From: Soehngenia longivitae
Lineage (GTDB): Bacteria; Bacillota; Clostridia; Tissierellales; Tissierellaceae
NCBI RefSeq assembly: GCF_004684055.1
Contig: NZ_SRIB01000011.1
Coordinates: forward strand, 1 to 64,000
DNA: 64,000 bases
Reading direction: 5' to 3'
Below the pieces are notes generated by a model. That model made no database searches, had not been told where the DNA came from, and saw only the letters and a program-made list of their open reading frames with translations. The first letter of the stretch is position 1; each line of letters starts with the position of its first letter. This document shows positions 28,601 to 39,565 of the stretch, in pieces. The translations under genes and the position numbers were made by a program.

Positions 28601-29199
28601 AATTGTTAATAATAAGTATAATAGCCTATTTACTAGGGAGTTTTTCTTCAGCATATGTAGTTGGAAAATTGTATAAAAATATAGACATAAGAGAACATGG
28701 TAGTGGAAATGCTGGTGCTACAAATGCTATGCGGGTTTTAGGAAAGCCTGCTGGAATTGTAACATTTGTTCTAGATGCTCTCAAAAGCATAGTAAGTGTC
28801 GTAATTGGATTACAATTATATGGATATTATGGGGGATTAGTAGCAGCAATTTTTACTGTAATAGGACATAATTGGCCTTTATTCTTTGGGTTTAAAGGAG
28901 GAAAAGGAATAGTAGCTACTATAACAACAATGGCTATACTTCAATTTAAATTAACATTAATAAGTGTAATAATCGGCTTGATAGTAGGGGTTATTACAAA
29001 ATATGTTTCACTCCTATCTATAACGTTTCTCATATCATTAATAGTTATTACATTTACAGGGTTAATTTCTGTAGATATATACACAAAATTGACAATATTA
29101 TTTTTAAGTTTAATGGGTATTTATAGACATAGGAGTAATATAAAAAGATTGATTAATGGTAAGGAAAACAAATTCGGAGGTAAATCTAGTGAACGATAG
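28597..29199 (+). CDS. plsY: acyl-phosphate:glycerol-3-phosphate acyltransferase PlsY
   Basis: 200 residues, an integral membrane protein with about five helices. The three conserved cytosolic loops are visible: SFSSAYVVGKL, GSGNAGATNAMRVLGKPAG, and FKGGKGIVATI. PlsY makes lysophosphatidate from the acyl-phosphate produced by PlsX, whose gene begins at 63869 in this window. The 4-nt overlap with der and 11-nt overlap with gpsA put glycerol-3-phosphate supply and use in one operon. Confidence 0.97.
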   Translation: MKLLIISIIAYLLGSFSSAYVVGKLYKNIDIREHGSGNAGATNAMRVLGKPAGIVTFVLDALKSIVSVVIGLQLYGYYGGLVAAIFTVIGHNWPLFFGFKGGKGIVATITTMAILQFKLTLISVIIGLIVGVITKYVSLLSITFLISLIVITFTGLISVDIYTKLTILFLSLMGIYRHRSNIKRLINGKENKFGGKSSER

Positions 29200-30208
29200 T
29201 ATTTCAATTTTAGGTGGCGGTAGTTGGGGATGTGCATTAGCTAGTATGCTTTCTAAAGAAGGCAAAGATGTGACTTTGTGGGTTAGATCTCATTCTCAAT
29301 ATGAAGAAATGGTTAAAGAAAAAACCAATAAAAAATATTTACCAGGAATTATAATACCTGATTCATTAAAAGTAACTAATGATTTAGAAGAAGCTGTAGT
29401 AAACCGTGATATTATCACTTTGGCGGTACCTACAAATAACATTCGAGAACTACTTACTACTTTGAAACCAATAATAAACAAGAATCAAATACTTGTAAAT
29501 TTAGCAAAAGGAATTGAAGAGAACACAGATCTAAGAATTTCAGATATTTGCAATCAAATATTGCCAGATAATAAATATTGTGCTATTTCAGGCCCTTCTC
29601 ATGCAGAAGAAGTAGTAATAAATATTCCTACAGCAGTAGTTTGTGCATCTGTAGATAATAAAGTAGCTGAATATGTTCAAGATATTTTCACAACTTCTTC
29701 TTTTAGAATTTATACTAATCAAGATCTTATAGGGGTTGAATTAGGGGGTGCATTAAAGAACATAATTGCATTAGGCGCAGGTATTTCAGACGGAGTTGGA
29801 TTTGGAGACAATACTAAAGCTGCACTTATGACTAGAGGACTTTATGAAATTGCTAAATTAGGTGCTGCTATGGGTGCTAATCCTGATACTTTTTCAGGCT
29901 TAGCTGGTGTTGGCGACTTAATTGTCACCTGTACAAGTATGCATAGTAGAAATAGAAAAGCAGGAATTTTAATTGGCCAAGGTTACTCTTTAACAGATGC
30001 TACAAATAAAGTAGGTATGGTTGTGGAAGGTGTAAAAACAACTAAAGCAGCATATCATTTATCTCAAAAACTAAATATTGAAATGCCAATAACAAATGAA
30101 ATATATAGTATTTTGTACCTCGGAGCAGATGTCAAGATTTCAGCTACTAGATTAATGGGAAGAGAAATGAAATATGAAAGAGATATTTTAGATTTTTATA
30201 AAGGCTAA
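29189..30208 (+). CDS. gpsA: glycerol-3-phosphate dehydrogenase [NAD(P)+]
   Basis: 339 residues from GTG 29189, eight bases after GGAGGT (29176-29181); an earlier in-frame start at 29156 lies before that site. The Rossmann motif ILGGGSWGCALA opens the protein. NLAKGIEE, SGPSHAEEV, and GVELGGALKNIIALGAGISDG (catalytic Lys) follow. It reduces DHAP to glycerol-3-phosphate for phospholipids and supplies the PlsY acceptor. Its stop codon forms the base of the terminator shared with tRNA-Pro. Confidence 0.97.
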   Translation: MNDSISILGGGSWGCALASMLSKEGKDVTLWVRSHSQYEEMVKEKTNKKYLPGIIIPDSLKVTNDLEEAVVNRDIITLAVPTNNIRELLTTLKPIINKNQILVNLAKGIEENTDLRISDICNQILPDNKYCAISGPSHAEEVVINIPTAVVCASVDNKVAEYVQDIFTTSSFRIYTNQDLIGVELGGALKNIIALGAGISDGVGFGDNTKAALMTRGLYEIAKLGAAMGANPDTFSGLAGVGDLIVTCTSMHSRNRKAGILIGQGYSLTDATNKVGMVVEGVKTTKAAYHLSQKLNIEMPITNEIYSILYLGADVKISATRLMGREMKYERDILDFYKG

Positions 30209-30254
30209 AAACAAAGACATGAGAATACTAGTTAATCTCATGTCTTTGTTTTTA
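30206..30254. terminator. bidirectional terminator between gpsA and tRNA-Pro
   Basis: 19-bp perfect stem: TAAAAACAAAGACATGAGA (30206-30224), 11-nt loop, and its exact complement (30236-30254). A-rich on one arm and T-rich on the other, so it can stop transcription from both sides. It includes the gpsA stop codon and lies 8 nt beyond the tRNA 3' end. Confidence 0.9.
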
Positions 30255-30261
30255 GCAAATT

Positions 30262-30338
30262 TGGTCGGAGTGAGAGGATTTGAACCTCCGGCCCCAAGTC
30301 CCCCAGACTTGTGCGCTACCAGACTGCGCCACACCCCG
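30262..30338 (-). tRNA. tRNA-Pro (GGG)
   Basis: On the minus strand the acceptor stem CGGGGTG pairs with CACTCCG (one G-U), the anticodon arm CAAGT/ACTTG holds loop CTGGGGG (anticodon GGG), the T-arm has GGTTCAAATCC, and CCA is encoded. It stands alone on the minus strand between two plus-strand operons, with its own promoter. Confidence 0.96.
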
Positions 30339-30347
30339 ATAAGCTGT

Positions 30348-30376
30348 ATTATAGCTAATAAATTTGATTTTGTAAA
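30348..30376 (-). promoter_or_regulatory. promoter of tRNA-Pro
   Basis: Reading the minus strand: TTTACA (30371-30376), 17-nt spacer, TATAAT (30348-30353), about 10 nt before the tRNA 5' end. Confidence 0.82.
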
Positions 30377-30379
30377 GAG

Positions 30380-30408
30380 TTTAAACTTTAAAAAATATGT
30401 GATATACT
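30380..30408 (+). promoter_or_regulatory. promoter of the division-cluster operon
   Basis: TTTAAA (30380-30385), 17-nt spacer, and an extended -10 TGA-TATACT (30400-30408), followed after about 15 nt by the AAGGGGG ribosome site of the next gene. It is back to back with the tRNA-Pro promoter. Confidence 0.6.
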
Positions 30409-30437
30409 AATTTTATAATTTACAAGGGGGATGAAGG

Positions 30438-30812
30438 ATGTTTGATTTTTTTATTAGCCTAATTATAATGGCAGAGGTAGCAAGTTTATTTGGGTATGTG
30501 TTAGTTGTACTAAAAGAAAAATATTATCTTAAAAAAAACATCATATTGATAGATAATAAATATATTTCAAATGATGAAATAGAAGATACGGACTTATATG
30601 AATTTGTACTAGATGGGACTAAACTAACAGCTGGTGATGAAATAACTATTCAAACCAAGACAAATGAAAAATACAAAGGTGTTGTTATTGGAGCGATCGC
30701 TAAAGAACATTCAATAAAGATAATTACCTACACCAATGAAATAATAAAATTAAGAATAGATACTATCAGAGAATTCAAAATATTAGGCAAATACGGTAAA
30801 TTTTTTAACTAG
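30438..30812 (+). CDS. small membrane-anchored protein of unknown function
   Basis: 124 residues. One N-terminal membrane helix (about 2-25) is followed by a basic patch (KEKYYLKKN) and a C-terminal region (about 55-120) predicted by eye to be a small beta barrel: DGTKLTAGDEITIQTKTNEKY, then alternating hydrophobic strands. I do not recognise the family. It starts after AAGGGGG and is followed 8 nt later by the HlyD-like gene, heading the sepF-divIVA operon, so an envelope or division role is plausible but only inferred from context. Confidence 0.7.
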   Translation: MFDFFISLIIMAEVASLFGYVLVVLKEKYYLKKNIILIDNKYISNDEIEDTDLYEFVLDGTKLTAGDEITIQTKTNEKYKGVVIGAIAKEHSIKIITYTNEIIKLRIDTIREFKILGKYGKFFN

Positions 30813-30820
30813 GTGTAATA

Positions 30821-31753
30821 ATGAAAGAAAATAAAAGAAAAATAATTCTTTTTCTATCAATATTGATTACAATATTTTTTATTATTTTAGCTATTCCAAT
30901 TTTATCTTTTTCGAAGGTTAACTCATCAAAGCCGGAAAAGATATTGTATGAAAAGAAATATAGCTTTAATAGTGTTATAATTAGAGATGAAGTTATACAA
31001 TTTGATAATGGAGAAATATCTAATTTAGAAAAAAACGTACCAGAAAACAAGATAGTTCCAAAAGGATCATATATTGGTAAAGTTGTCACAACTAATGGAC
31101 AAAATCATGAAATATATTCAAATTGTTCTGGTTTTGTATCATATCATATTGATGGTATTGAGAATATTAATATTGATGTTATAAAAAGAATGGATGATAA
31201 AGACTTTGATTATCTATTTAATGAAGAAACATATGAAAACAGCCAAGGGATAAAAATAATTGATTCATATATTTGGCATTTAATTGTTGACGTGGATGAT
31301 AATATTTATGATACTTATATGGAAAATGATAATATAAGAATACAAATTGATAACGGTGTTAACAACTATATAGATACATCTTTAATTGCTAAGCTAGAAA
31401 CAGAGAATCATAGTATTTTAGTTTTAAAATCTGATAATTTTATACATGAGTTTCTGAACCAGAGGAAATTAGATATAAACATAATAGCAATACAAGAAGA
31501 AGCTTATAAGATCCCAAATACTGCACTTACTCAAAAAGATGGCGTAATTGGTGTTTTCGTAAAGGAATATTATGGAGTTGTAGGTTTTAGACCTGTAGAG
31601 ATTATTGATACTGATGATAATTTTATATATGTAAATTTAGGAGATAAAAATGGCAATATTGTAATAAATGAAGAAAACAAAAAAACAATTGATGAACACT
31701 CAGAAATTATTCTTGATCCACAAAGTGTAGTATATGGTAGTATAATTAAATAA
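30821..31753 (+). CDS. HlyD-like membrane protein of the division cluster
   Basis: 310 residues with one N-terminal membrane helix (about 8-30) and an extracytoplasmic region of beta-rich sequence. A hairpin-like lipoyl/barrel half (VVTTNGQNHEIYSNCSGFVSY) and a C-terminal barrel (KIPNTALTQKDGVIGVFVKEYYGVVGFRPVEI) resemble HlyD/RND adaptor proteins. No ABC transporter or outer membrane partner is present, and homologues recur at this site upstream of yggS-sepF in clostridia. I infer a cell-envelope role tied to division rather than drug efflux. The annotation HlyD is structural only. Confidence 0.75.
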   Translation: MKENKRKIILFLSILITIFFIILAIPILSFSKVNSSKPEKILYEKKYSFNSVIIRDEVIQFDNGEISNLEKNVPENKIVPKGSYIGKVVTTNGQNHEIYSNCSGFVSYHIDGIENINIDVIKRMDDKDFDYLFNEETYENSQGIKIIDSYIWHLIVDVDDNIYDTYMENDNIRIQIDNGVNNYIDTSLIAKLETENHSILVLKSDNFIHEFLNQRKLDINIIAIQEEAYKIPNTALTQKDGVIGVFVKEYYGVVGFRPVEIIDTDDNFIYVNLGDKNGNIVINEENKKTIDEHSEIILDPQSVVYGSIIK

Positions 31754-31765
31754 GAGGTGATAATT

Positions 31766-32461
31766 ATTAGTATTAGAGATAATATTTTAAAAATTAAAGA
31801 AAATATTGATAATACGTGTTTAAAGACTGGTAGAAAAAATGATGTTAAAATTGTTGCTGTTACTAAATATGTTTCTATTGATAAAATCCTTGAGTCTCTT
31901 AAGTATGGCATCGATGATATTGGAGAAAACAAAGTACAGGAATTTTTAAAAAAAGTAGATCATATTCAACCTAAACCAAATTACCATTTTATTGGGCATC
32001 TTCAGACTAACAAGGTAAAGTATATTTATGATAAAGTGGATCTTATTCAATCACTAGATCGAATTGATTTAGCGGATGAACTAGAAAAAAGAGCAAATTT
32101 AGCTGATATTAGAGTAAATTCACTTATACAGATTAATATATCAAGAGAATCTACTAAATTTGGGATAAAAGAAAATGAAGTTTTTCAATTTATCGAAGCT
32201 TTACAGAATCATAAACACTTATACGTACAAGGACTTATGACTATAGGCTCAAACACTGAAGATAAGGCAAAAATAAGGTCTGATTTTAGAAAAATGTACA
32301 ATTTAAGTGAAAGGATTAAATCTAAGCACTATGATAGAGTAAGCATGGATATTTTATCAATGGGTATGACTGATGATTATATGATAGCTATTGAAGAAGG
32401 CTCAAACATGGTGAGGATAGGCACAGGAATTTTTGGTGAAAGAGAAAAAATGGGGGGTTAG
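31766..32461 (+). CDS. YggS/YlmE-type PLP homeostasis protein, probable ATT start
   Basis: 231 residues from ATT 31766. The only standard start nearby, GTG 31757, is inside the GAGGTG SD (31754-31759). ATT 31766 lies 6 nt after that site and gives the usual N-terminus (M)SIRDNILKIKENI. The fold-type III PLP barrel is clear: AVTKYVS (the PLP lysine), IGENKVQEFL, HFIGHLQTNKVKYI, QINISRE, GLMTIG, LSMGMTDDYMIAIEEGSNMVRIGTGIFG. The family binds PLP and affects amino-acid and vitamin B6 balance. It precedes sepF by 2 nt, the usual ylmE-ylmF order. Confidence 0.85.
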   Translation: MSIRDNILKIKENIDNTCLKTGRKNDVKIVAVTKYVSIDKILESLKYGIDDIGENKVQEFLKKVDHIQPKPNYHFIGHLQTNKVKYIYDKVDLIQSLDRIDLADELEKRANLADIRVNSLIQINISRESTKFGIKENEVFQFIEALQNHKHLYVQGLMTIGSNTEDKAKIRSDFRKMYNLSERIKSKHYDRVSMDILSMGMTDDYMIAIEEGSNMVRIGTGIFGEREKMGG

Positions 32462-32463
32462 AA

Positions 32464-32889
32464 ATGTCAGGTTTCATGGATAAGTTTAAGTACTTTATTG
32501 GTATTGATGAATACGAGGAAGAGGAAATAAAGGAATTAGAGGAAGAAAAGTTTGATGTGACACCAGTGAATAAAACTAAGAGAAATACAAAATTGGTTAG
32601 CATTAATCAAAATACAAATTTGAAAATTGTAGTACATGAACCTCTTAGTTATGAAGAAGCACCAAGTATAATAGATGATTTAAAAATGAGAAAAGCTGTT
32701 GTTGTTAATTTTGAACAATTAGATATAAATTTGAAACGACAAATTTTTGATTTTATTAACGGTGGACTTTACGCTATAGAAGGGAAAATTCAGAAGGTGA
32801 CAAAGGATATTTTCATATTGGCACCCATAAATGTAGAGATAGATGGGATAAAAGATGAACTAAAAAATAGAGGGATATTCCCTTGGTAA
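32464..32889 (+). CDS. sepF: cell division protein SepF
   Basis: 141 residues. An N-terminal amphipathic helix (MSGFMDKFKYFIGI) would bind the membrane. An acidic linker (EEEEIKELEEEKFD) follows, then the SepF core (about 55-135) with LKIVVHEPLSYEEAPSIIDDLKMRKAVVVNFEQLD and FINGGLYAIEGKIQKVTKDIFILAP. SepF polymerises into rings that anchor FtsZ at the division site. It sits in the conserved yggS-sepF-yggT-ylmH-divIVA order. Confidence 0.96.
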   Translation: MSGFMDKFKYFIGIDEYEEEEIKELEEEKFDVTPVNKTKRNTKLVSINQNTNLKIVVHEPLSYEEAPSIIDDLKMRKAVVVNFEQLDINLKRQIFDFINGGLYAIEGKIQKVTKDIFILAPINVEIDGIKDELKNRGIFPW

Positions 32890-32904
32890 AATCAGGAGAT
32901 ATGT

Positions 32905-33171
32905 ATGTATATTATTTTACAATCAATAGGTAAATTATTAAATATAATAGAAATTTTAATTCTTATTAGAGTATTTTTAAATATTTTTAACATCAGTGGT
33001 GAAAACAAATTTATGAGGATTTTATATGATTTAACAGAGCCAATTATTTATCCGGCGAGGTATTTACTTAATATTTTGGGATTAAATCGAGGGATGCTTG
33101 ATTTTTCACCTTGGATAGCAATACTCATTATAAGGTTATTTTATCAACTTTTAGTTGGAGTATTATTATAA
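32905..33171 (+). CDS. YggT family membrane protein
   Basis: 88 residues, ATG 32905 after CAGGAG (32893-32898). Two membrane helices (about 5-27 and 64-87) flank a loop with TEPIIYPARYLL, the YggT (YlmG) signature. The family is linked to division or osmotic tolerance. Its stop is immediately followed by the ATG of ylmH. Confidence 0.92.
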   Translation: MYIILQSIGKLLNIIEILILIRVFLNIFNISGENKFMRILYDLTEPIIYPARYLLNILGLNRGMLDFSPWIAILIIRLFYQLLVGVLL

Positions 33172-33957
33172 ATGAAAAATAAGGAAAGCTTTATTTCACT
33201 TACTAATGATAAGGAACTACAATTAAAAATAAAGAACTTGATAGACAAAGCAGAAATAACTAGAAAGAGGCATATTGTGACTCGTTCTAATTTTTTGGAT
33301 CCATTTGAACAAAAATCTGCGCACTCATTTCTAAAAGCATATTTTAACGAAATTTCTTGCGAATTTTATGGAGGAAATGATAATAGCGAGAGAAAAATAT
33401 TGGTTATGTCGCCTAAATGGAAAGCTAATAATATGGAAGAATATATCAAATCTCTTATAATATATGGGCTTTTTGACAATATCTCACATAGAGATGTTTT
33501 AGGGAGCATCATGGCTTTGGGCATAAAAAGAGAAACCATAGGAGATATAATCATTTATCCTGATAGAATCATAATTATAGTTTTAAGTGAAATAGCTGAC
33601 TATATAATATATAATTTGGTTAAAATAAAGAATATAAAAATAAAACATATAGAAATAAGTGATTTAAATAGCTTAGAATTACAAGAAAGTAGTTATGATA
33701 TTTTAAATAAAACAGTTAATTCAATGAGAGTAGATGGATTTATTAGTGCAGTTTGCAATATTACAAGAGAAGACAGCCAGAATTTATGTAAACGTGGATT
33801 AGTAAAGATAAATTGGGAGATTGCTGTCAAACCGCATCGGTTAATAAAAGAAAATGACTTAATATCAGTGAAAGGATATGGAAGATTTGCTTTAATGAAT
33901 ATAAATGGAACAACAAAGAGTGGGAGATTTCATATAATTGTTAAAAAATACAAGTAA
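33172..33957 (+). CDS. S4-domain RNA-binding protein YlmH
   Basis: 261 residues. An N-terminal YlmH domain (about 20-170, HIVTRSNFLDPFEQ, ALGIKRETIGDI) precedes an S4 RNA-binding domain (about 185-255, MRVDGFISAVCNITREDSQNLCKRGLVKIN). YlmH binds stalled large ribosomal subunits and takes part in ribosome-associated quality control in B. subtilis. This is notable because rqcH, the main factor of that pathway, lies 2.5 kb away at 36488-38257. It starts at the base following the yggT stop. Confidence 0.92.
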   Translation: MKNKESFISLTNDKELQLKIKNLIDKAEITRKRHIVTRSNFLDPFEQKSAHSFLKAYFNEISCEFYGGNDNSERKILVMSPKWKANNMEEYIKSLIIYGLFDNISHRDVLGSIMALGIKRETIGDIIIYPDRIIIIVLSEIADYIIYNLVKIKNIKIKHIEISDLNSLELQESSYDILNKTVNSMRVDGFISAVCNITREDSQNLCKRGLVKINWEIAVKPHRLIKENDLISVKGYGRFALMNINGTTKSGRFHIIVKKYK

Positions 33958-33969
33958 TGGAGTGATGAA

Positions 33970-34542
33970 ATGTTAACACCATTAGATATACAAAATAAAA
34001 CTTTTAAAAAGTCATTATTTGGATATAATAAGAAAGCAGTAAGCACATTTTTATCTGAAATAATTGAGGATTATGAGAAAATATATAGAGAAAATATTGA
34101 ATATAAGGATAAAATAAGTATGTTATCTGAACAGATAAGGCAGTTTAATTCAATGGAGGAAACTTTAAAATCGACTCTTTTAATAGCTCAAAAAACAGCT
34201 GAAGAAGTGACTCTAAATGCGAGAAGAAAAGCTGATATTATTATAGAAGAAGCTGAATTTGAAAAAAATTCGATTATACAAAAAGCGCATGAAGATGTAA
34301 AAATAATAAAAGAAGAATACGAATATATACAAAAAGAAATTTACATATTTAAAACAAGACTTGAATCATTTTTAGAAGCACAAAAATTGTCACTTAATGA
34401 ATTTTATAATGATATAAATAATAGTAATTCACATTATGAGGACGATAACAGCAATGGAAAAAATGAATATAATACAGAAAACGAAGAAAAATCCGATAAA
34501 ATAGGATTGTTCTCAGGACAAAGTGAGACCAATAGTCAATAA
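33970..34542 (+). CDS. divIVA: DivIVA domain protein
   Basis: 190 residues. The start MLTPLDIQNKTFKKSLFGYNKKAVSTFLSEI is the DivIVA lipid-binding head with the Phe that inserts into curved membrane. A long coiled coil follows (about 30-150), and an Asn/Ser/Glu-rich disordered tail (155-190). DivIVA marks poles and division septa and recruits Min and wall-synthesis proteins. It closes the sepF-yggT-ylmH-divIVA series and has AATGGAGTGAT as SD context. Confidence 0.94.
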   Translation: MLTPLDIQNKTFKKSLFGYNKKAVSTFLSEIIEDYEKIYRENIEYKDKISMLSEQIRQFNSMEETLKSTLLIAQKTAEEVTLNARRKADIIIEEAEFEKNSIIQKAHEDVKIIKEEYEYIQKEIYIFKTRLESFLEAQKLSLNEFYNDINNSNSHYEDDNSNGKNEYNTENEEKSDKIGLFSGQSETNSQ

Positions 34543-34556
34543 ATGGGGGAGAAATA

Positions 34557-35026
34557 TTGACATATTTAATGATAATTACAATAATTTTATTAGATCAAAT
34601 TACTAAATATCTAGCAGTAAAAAATATAGTTATTAATGGAAATTATAAGTTATTTAATGGTTTGCTAGAGCTTAAATATGTGAAGAATTACGGCGCGGCT
34701 TTTGGAATATTGCAAGAAAAAAGAGTGATATTCATCATCATAACCATCATTGTAATATGTGTATTTATGATATATTTAATTCGTTACAGTTCAGAAATTC
34801 ATTTGCTAAACAAGATAGCCATTAGTATGTTAATTGGTGGAGCAATAGGTAATTTTATTGATAGAATAAGGCTTGGTTATGTTATAGATTTTATTCAAGT
34901 TGATATAATTAAATCAATAAATTTTCCAGTTTTTAATATTGCTGATATATTTATTGTAATCGGAACAATATTACTGATGGTAATTACGATATTTCCACAA
35001 AGATTTTCTTCTATTGGAGATAATAT

Positions 35027-35030
<4 letters not shown>
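34557..35030 (+). CDS. lspA: lipoprotein signal peptidase (signal peptidase II)
   Basis: 157 residues, TTG 34557 after GGGGGAG. Four membrane helices. Conserved blocks are LDQITKYLAV, NYGAAFGI, GGAIGNFIDRIRLGYVIDF and PVFNIADIFIVIG; the two catalytic Asp are in the NFIDR and NIADI motifs. It cleaves signal peptides of diacylglyceryl-modified prolipoproteins in the membrane. Its stop overlaps the rluD start by ATGA. Confidence 0.97.
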
Positions 35031-36487
<1,457 letters not shown>

Positions 36488-36502
<15 letters not shown>

Positions 36503-38257
36503 TAATCTAGTGGAATCAAATGTGTTTAAGTCTATCACTACAGTCTTAAAATTATCATAATTAACAAAACCATACTTGGTATCTTTAGGTTTTTTTACAA
36601 ATACTTTCTTAGTATAATCAACATCAACTTTAGTTTCAAAATTGTTTTTACTAAACAAAGCTGCTAAATATGCTGCTTCATAAATAGTTGATTCAGGGAT
36701 TTCAGAATTTTTAGATTTTAGAATAACGTGGCTACCAGGGATATTTTTTGCATGAAACCATAAATCATCTTTCTTAGCAAATTTAGTAGTTAAGTATTCA
36801 TTTTGAAGATTATTTTTACCCACATAAATATCAAAACCATCACTTGATAAGTAATGTAGAGGTTTAGTCTTTTTGCGAGTGTCCATTTTTTTCTTTCCTG
36901 ATGGTTTTTTTATATAACCATGCTCAATTAACTCGGATCGTATTTCATCTAATTCATAAAAGTCATTTACTAAATCCAAACTCACCAAGACACTTTCTAA
37001 ATAGAATATTTCATTTTTCGTCTCCTCAATTTGTTTTTTTAGTATTGATGAAGCTGCTTTAAGTTTTGCATATTTTTTATAGTATTTTTGTGCATTTGCG
37101 GCAGGTGATAATGTAACATCTAATGGAATCTCTAACAGGTTTTGTTCTGGATCGTAAAAATTACTTAATTCAATGCTTGAAGCACCTTTTGGAATAGCGT
37201 GAATATTCGCTTGAAGTAGATCTGCATATATTTTATACTTTTCTCTTTCAGCACTCTCAATTAGTTCTTCATTTATTTTTGATAATTTATGTTGTGACTT
37301 TTCAATCCGATTTTCAATAATTTTACGAATATATGATGACTTTTGTTTTATTCTGTCATCTTTATCAATTTTATAATATATAAAATCAAGTAGATTAGAC
37401 ATGCTTTCAAAATATTTGTTATTAGAAACATCAAATTGTCTTAATGGGAAAGCATAAAAATAGTTGATCTTTCCATTATTATCAATATTGGCAGTAGGTG
37501 TAAATTCATTGTCATTAACTTTTTTAATAACATCTTCAAAAGCACTATAAATTGTAATTATTTCTGAATTACTCAAGCTTAACAATGTTCTGTCTATAAT
37601 TATATTAGCAAGTGTACAAATTTCTTTTGATATAAGTGGACTTAAACCTAGGAAATTTTGGTATAGAAATTTATCTATCCTCATGTTTTTGTTATTCGAA
37701 TTTATTAATTCCTTGAATATGTTGATATTTATTTCTCTAGGATCAAGTTTATTATTAGTAGGTGGGAAAACATATATAAGACCAGGCAAAACTTCTCTGA
37801 CTCTTGACATATCACTATTAACACGCTTAATAGAGTCTATAATTTTATTTGAACTCTTATCTAACAATATAATATTGCTATACTTTCCCATTATCTCAAC
37901 AACAATTTGCTTATAGTTTTGATAGCCTAGTTCATCTTTCCCACTTACAGTTATAATTATTACTCTATCTAATAGATGCTGTTCAATAGATGATATCCTT
38001 AGACCTTGCAAATTCTTTCTCAATAGCATACAATAAGCTGGAGCGTTGACAGGATTTTCATACGCATTATTAGTTATATATAATCTAGGATAAGTACTGC
38101 TAGCAGAAATCAGCAATTTATAATTGACACCATTATTATAAATTTGGATTATTATTTCATCTTTTTCAGGTTGATAAATCTTATCTATTCTTCCATCTTT
38201 TAATAGTGTATTTAATTCACTAACAACTGCTTTTGTTACAATTCCATCATAGGACAT
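36488..38257 (-). CDS. rqcH: ribosome quality control factor RqcH (NFACT family)
   Basis: 589 residues on the minus strand. An NFACT-N domain (about 1-215) carries the Asp97-Arg98 pair needed in B. subtilis RqcH for tRNA-Ala selection. Helical and coiled-coil parts follow (about 300-440), then the NFACT-R domain (about 450-560: SSDGFDIYVGKNNLQNEYLTTKFAKKDDLWFHAKNIPGSHVIL). RqcH binds split 50S subunits and adds alanine tails to stalled chains. Older annotation calls it fibronectin-binding protein. Gene converges on pyrR and diverges from yicC; ylmH of the same pathway is nearby. Confidence 0.96.
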
Positions 38258-38285
38258 TGATAAATCACCATCTCTTTCTTATACA

Positions 38286-38313
38286 ATAATACCAGATTAA
38301 AAAAGAAAGTAAA
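38286..38313 (-). promoter_or_regulatory. promoter of rqcH
   Basis: On the minus strand: TTTACT (38308-38313), 16-nt spacer ending in TGG, TATTAT (38286-38291), an extended -10 type. It lies 29 nt before the rqcH ATG, with an SD (AGAGATGGTG) between. Confidence 0.62.
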
Positions 38314-38399
38314 AGTTTATTAAAATATTAAAATATCTTAACAAACTATATAATAATTAATTAAAAAGAAATATAATGATATAAAAATGAGGTGATAAA

Positions 38400-39278
38400 T
38401 TGATACGTAGCATGACTGGTTATGGGAAAAGTATATTTGAGGATTCTAATTTAAAAGTTCAATGCGAAATAAAGTCTGTCAACCACCGATACTTAGATAT
38501 AAGCATTAAATTACCTAAGTATTTATTAGCACATGAAGATTTTATAAAAAAGATTACGAAGCAATATATAAATAGAGGGAAGGTAGACATATATTTCTCT
38601 TTTGATTTTTTAGATTCTTCTGTTATTAAAATTGTACCTGAAATTAATGTTGCTAAGTCTTATTTAGATGCATTTAACGAAATTAAGAGCAAATTAAATA
38701 TTTCAGGAGAACTTTTTATTTCTGATTTTATTGCATTTTCAGATATTATTAAACATCAAGAACAGCAATTAGATGAAACTATTATATTAAACTCTATAAA
38801 AGTTACACTTGAAGGGGCACTTAATGATTATAATTCAATGAGATTAAAAGAAGGCAATCAATTAAAAAATGATTTTTTATTAAAAATTAAAAATATAGAA
38901 GATATAATTAGTACTATAGAAGAGATTTCATTTACTCTGGTAAAAGATTACAAAGAAAAATTAGAGCAAAGGATAAGCTCAATATTAGAAAATGTTCCAA
39001 TTGATGTGGATAGATTAGCTATGGAAATAGCAGTATATGCTGACAAGTCTAGTATAGACGAAGAATTGATTAGATTGAAAAGTCATCTTATTCAGTTTAA
39101 ACATATTATCGAACTTGAGGATTCAGTCGGAAGAAAATTAGATTTTTTGATTCAAGAGATAAATAGGGAATGTAATACAATAGGAAGTAAATCTACTAAT
39201 TTATACATCACAAATAAAGTCGTCGAATTAAAAACAGAATTAGAGAAAATCAGAGAACAAGTTCAGAATATAGAGTGA
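38400..39278 (+). CDS. yicC: YicC/YloC family endoribonuclease
   Basis: 292 residues. TTG 38400 follows GAGGTGAT and gives the usual N-terminus [13 protein letters not shown] 38412 would remove four conserved residues. Blocks typical of the family are [27 protein letters not shown], and C-terminal [23 protein letters not shown]. The family has endoribonuclease activity affecting mRNA and small-RNA decay. It opens the yicC-remA-gmk-rpoZ-coaBC operon. Confidence 0.95.
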   Translation: MIRSMTGYGKSIFEDSNLKVQCEIKSVNHRYLDISIKLPKYLLAHEDFIKKITKQYINRGKVDIYFSFDFLDSSVIKIVPEINVAKSYLDAFNEIKSKLNISGELFISDFIAFSDIIKHQEQQLDETIILNSIKVTLEGALNDYNSMRLKEGNQLKNDFLLKIKNIEDIISTIEEISFTLVKDYKEKLEQRISSILENVPIDVDRLAMEIAVYADKSSIDEELIRLKSHLIQFKHIIELEDSVGRKLDFLIQEINRECNTIGSKSTNLYITNKVVELKTELEKIREQVQNIE

Positions 39279-39292
39279 GGAGTTGTTATATT

Positions 39293-39565
39293 ATGTTTAC
39301 TAATATTGGATTTGGGAATATGGTAGCTACAGGTAGAATTATTGTGGTTTTAAGTCCAGAATCTGCTCCAATAAAAAGAATGATACAAGAGGCAAAAGAA
39401 TCTAATACACTTATTGATGCTACATATGGGAGAAGAACTAGAGCGGTATTAATTATGGACAGTGGACATGTGTTGTTATCTCCTTTACAACCAGAAACTT
39501 TAGCGCATAGATTGCAAAACAATGAATACCATGATCAAACAAAAGAGGGTGAGAGATATGAGTAA
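39293..39565 (+). CDS. remA: extracellular matrix/biofilm regulator RemA (DUF370)
   Basis: 90 residues from ATG 39293, nine bases after GAGGAG. The [36 protein letters not shown] start and [22 protein letters not shown] core are the RemA signature. RemA is a small DNA-binding activator of matrix and osmoprotection genes in B. subtilis, forming a nucleosome-like ring. It lies between yicC and gmk as in many Firmicutes. The last 8 nt overlap gmk. Confidence 0.95.
   Translation: MFTNIGFGNMVATGRIIVVLSPESAPIKRMIQEAKESNTLIDATYGRRTRAVLIMDSGHVLLSPLQPETLAHRLQNNEYHDQTKEGERYE

Noticed and set aside
30219-30410. Open frame on the plus strand across the tRNA-Pro locus (contains VRGFEPPAPSPPDLCATRLRH)
   Set aside because: It is the antisense of tRNA-Pro, a well-known spurious translation. 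It has no ribosome site and overlaps the terminator.
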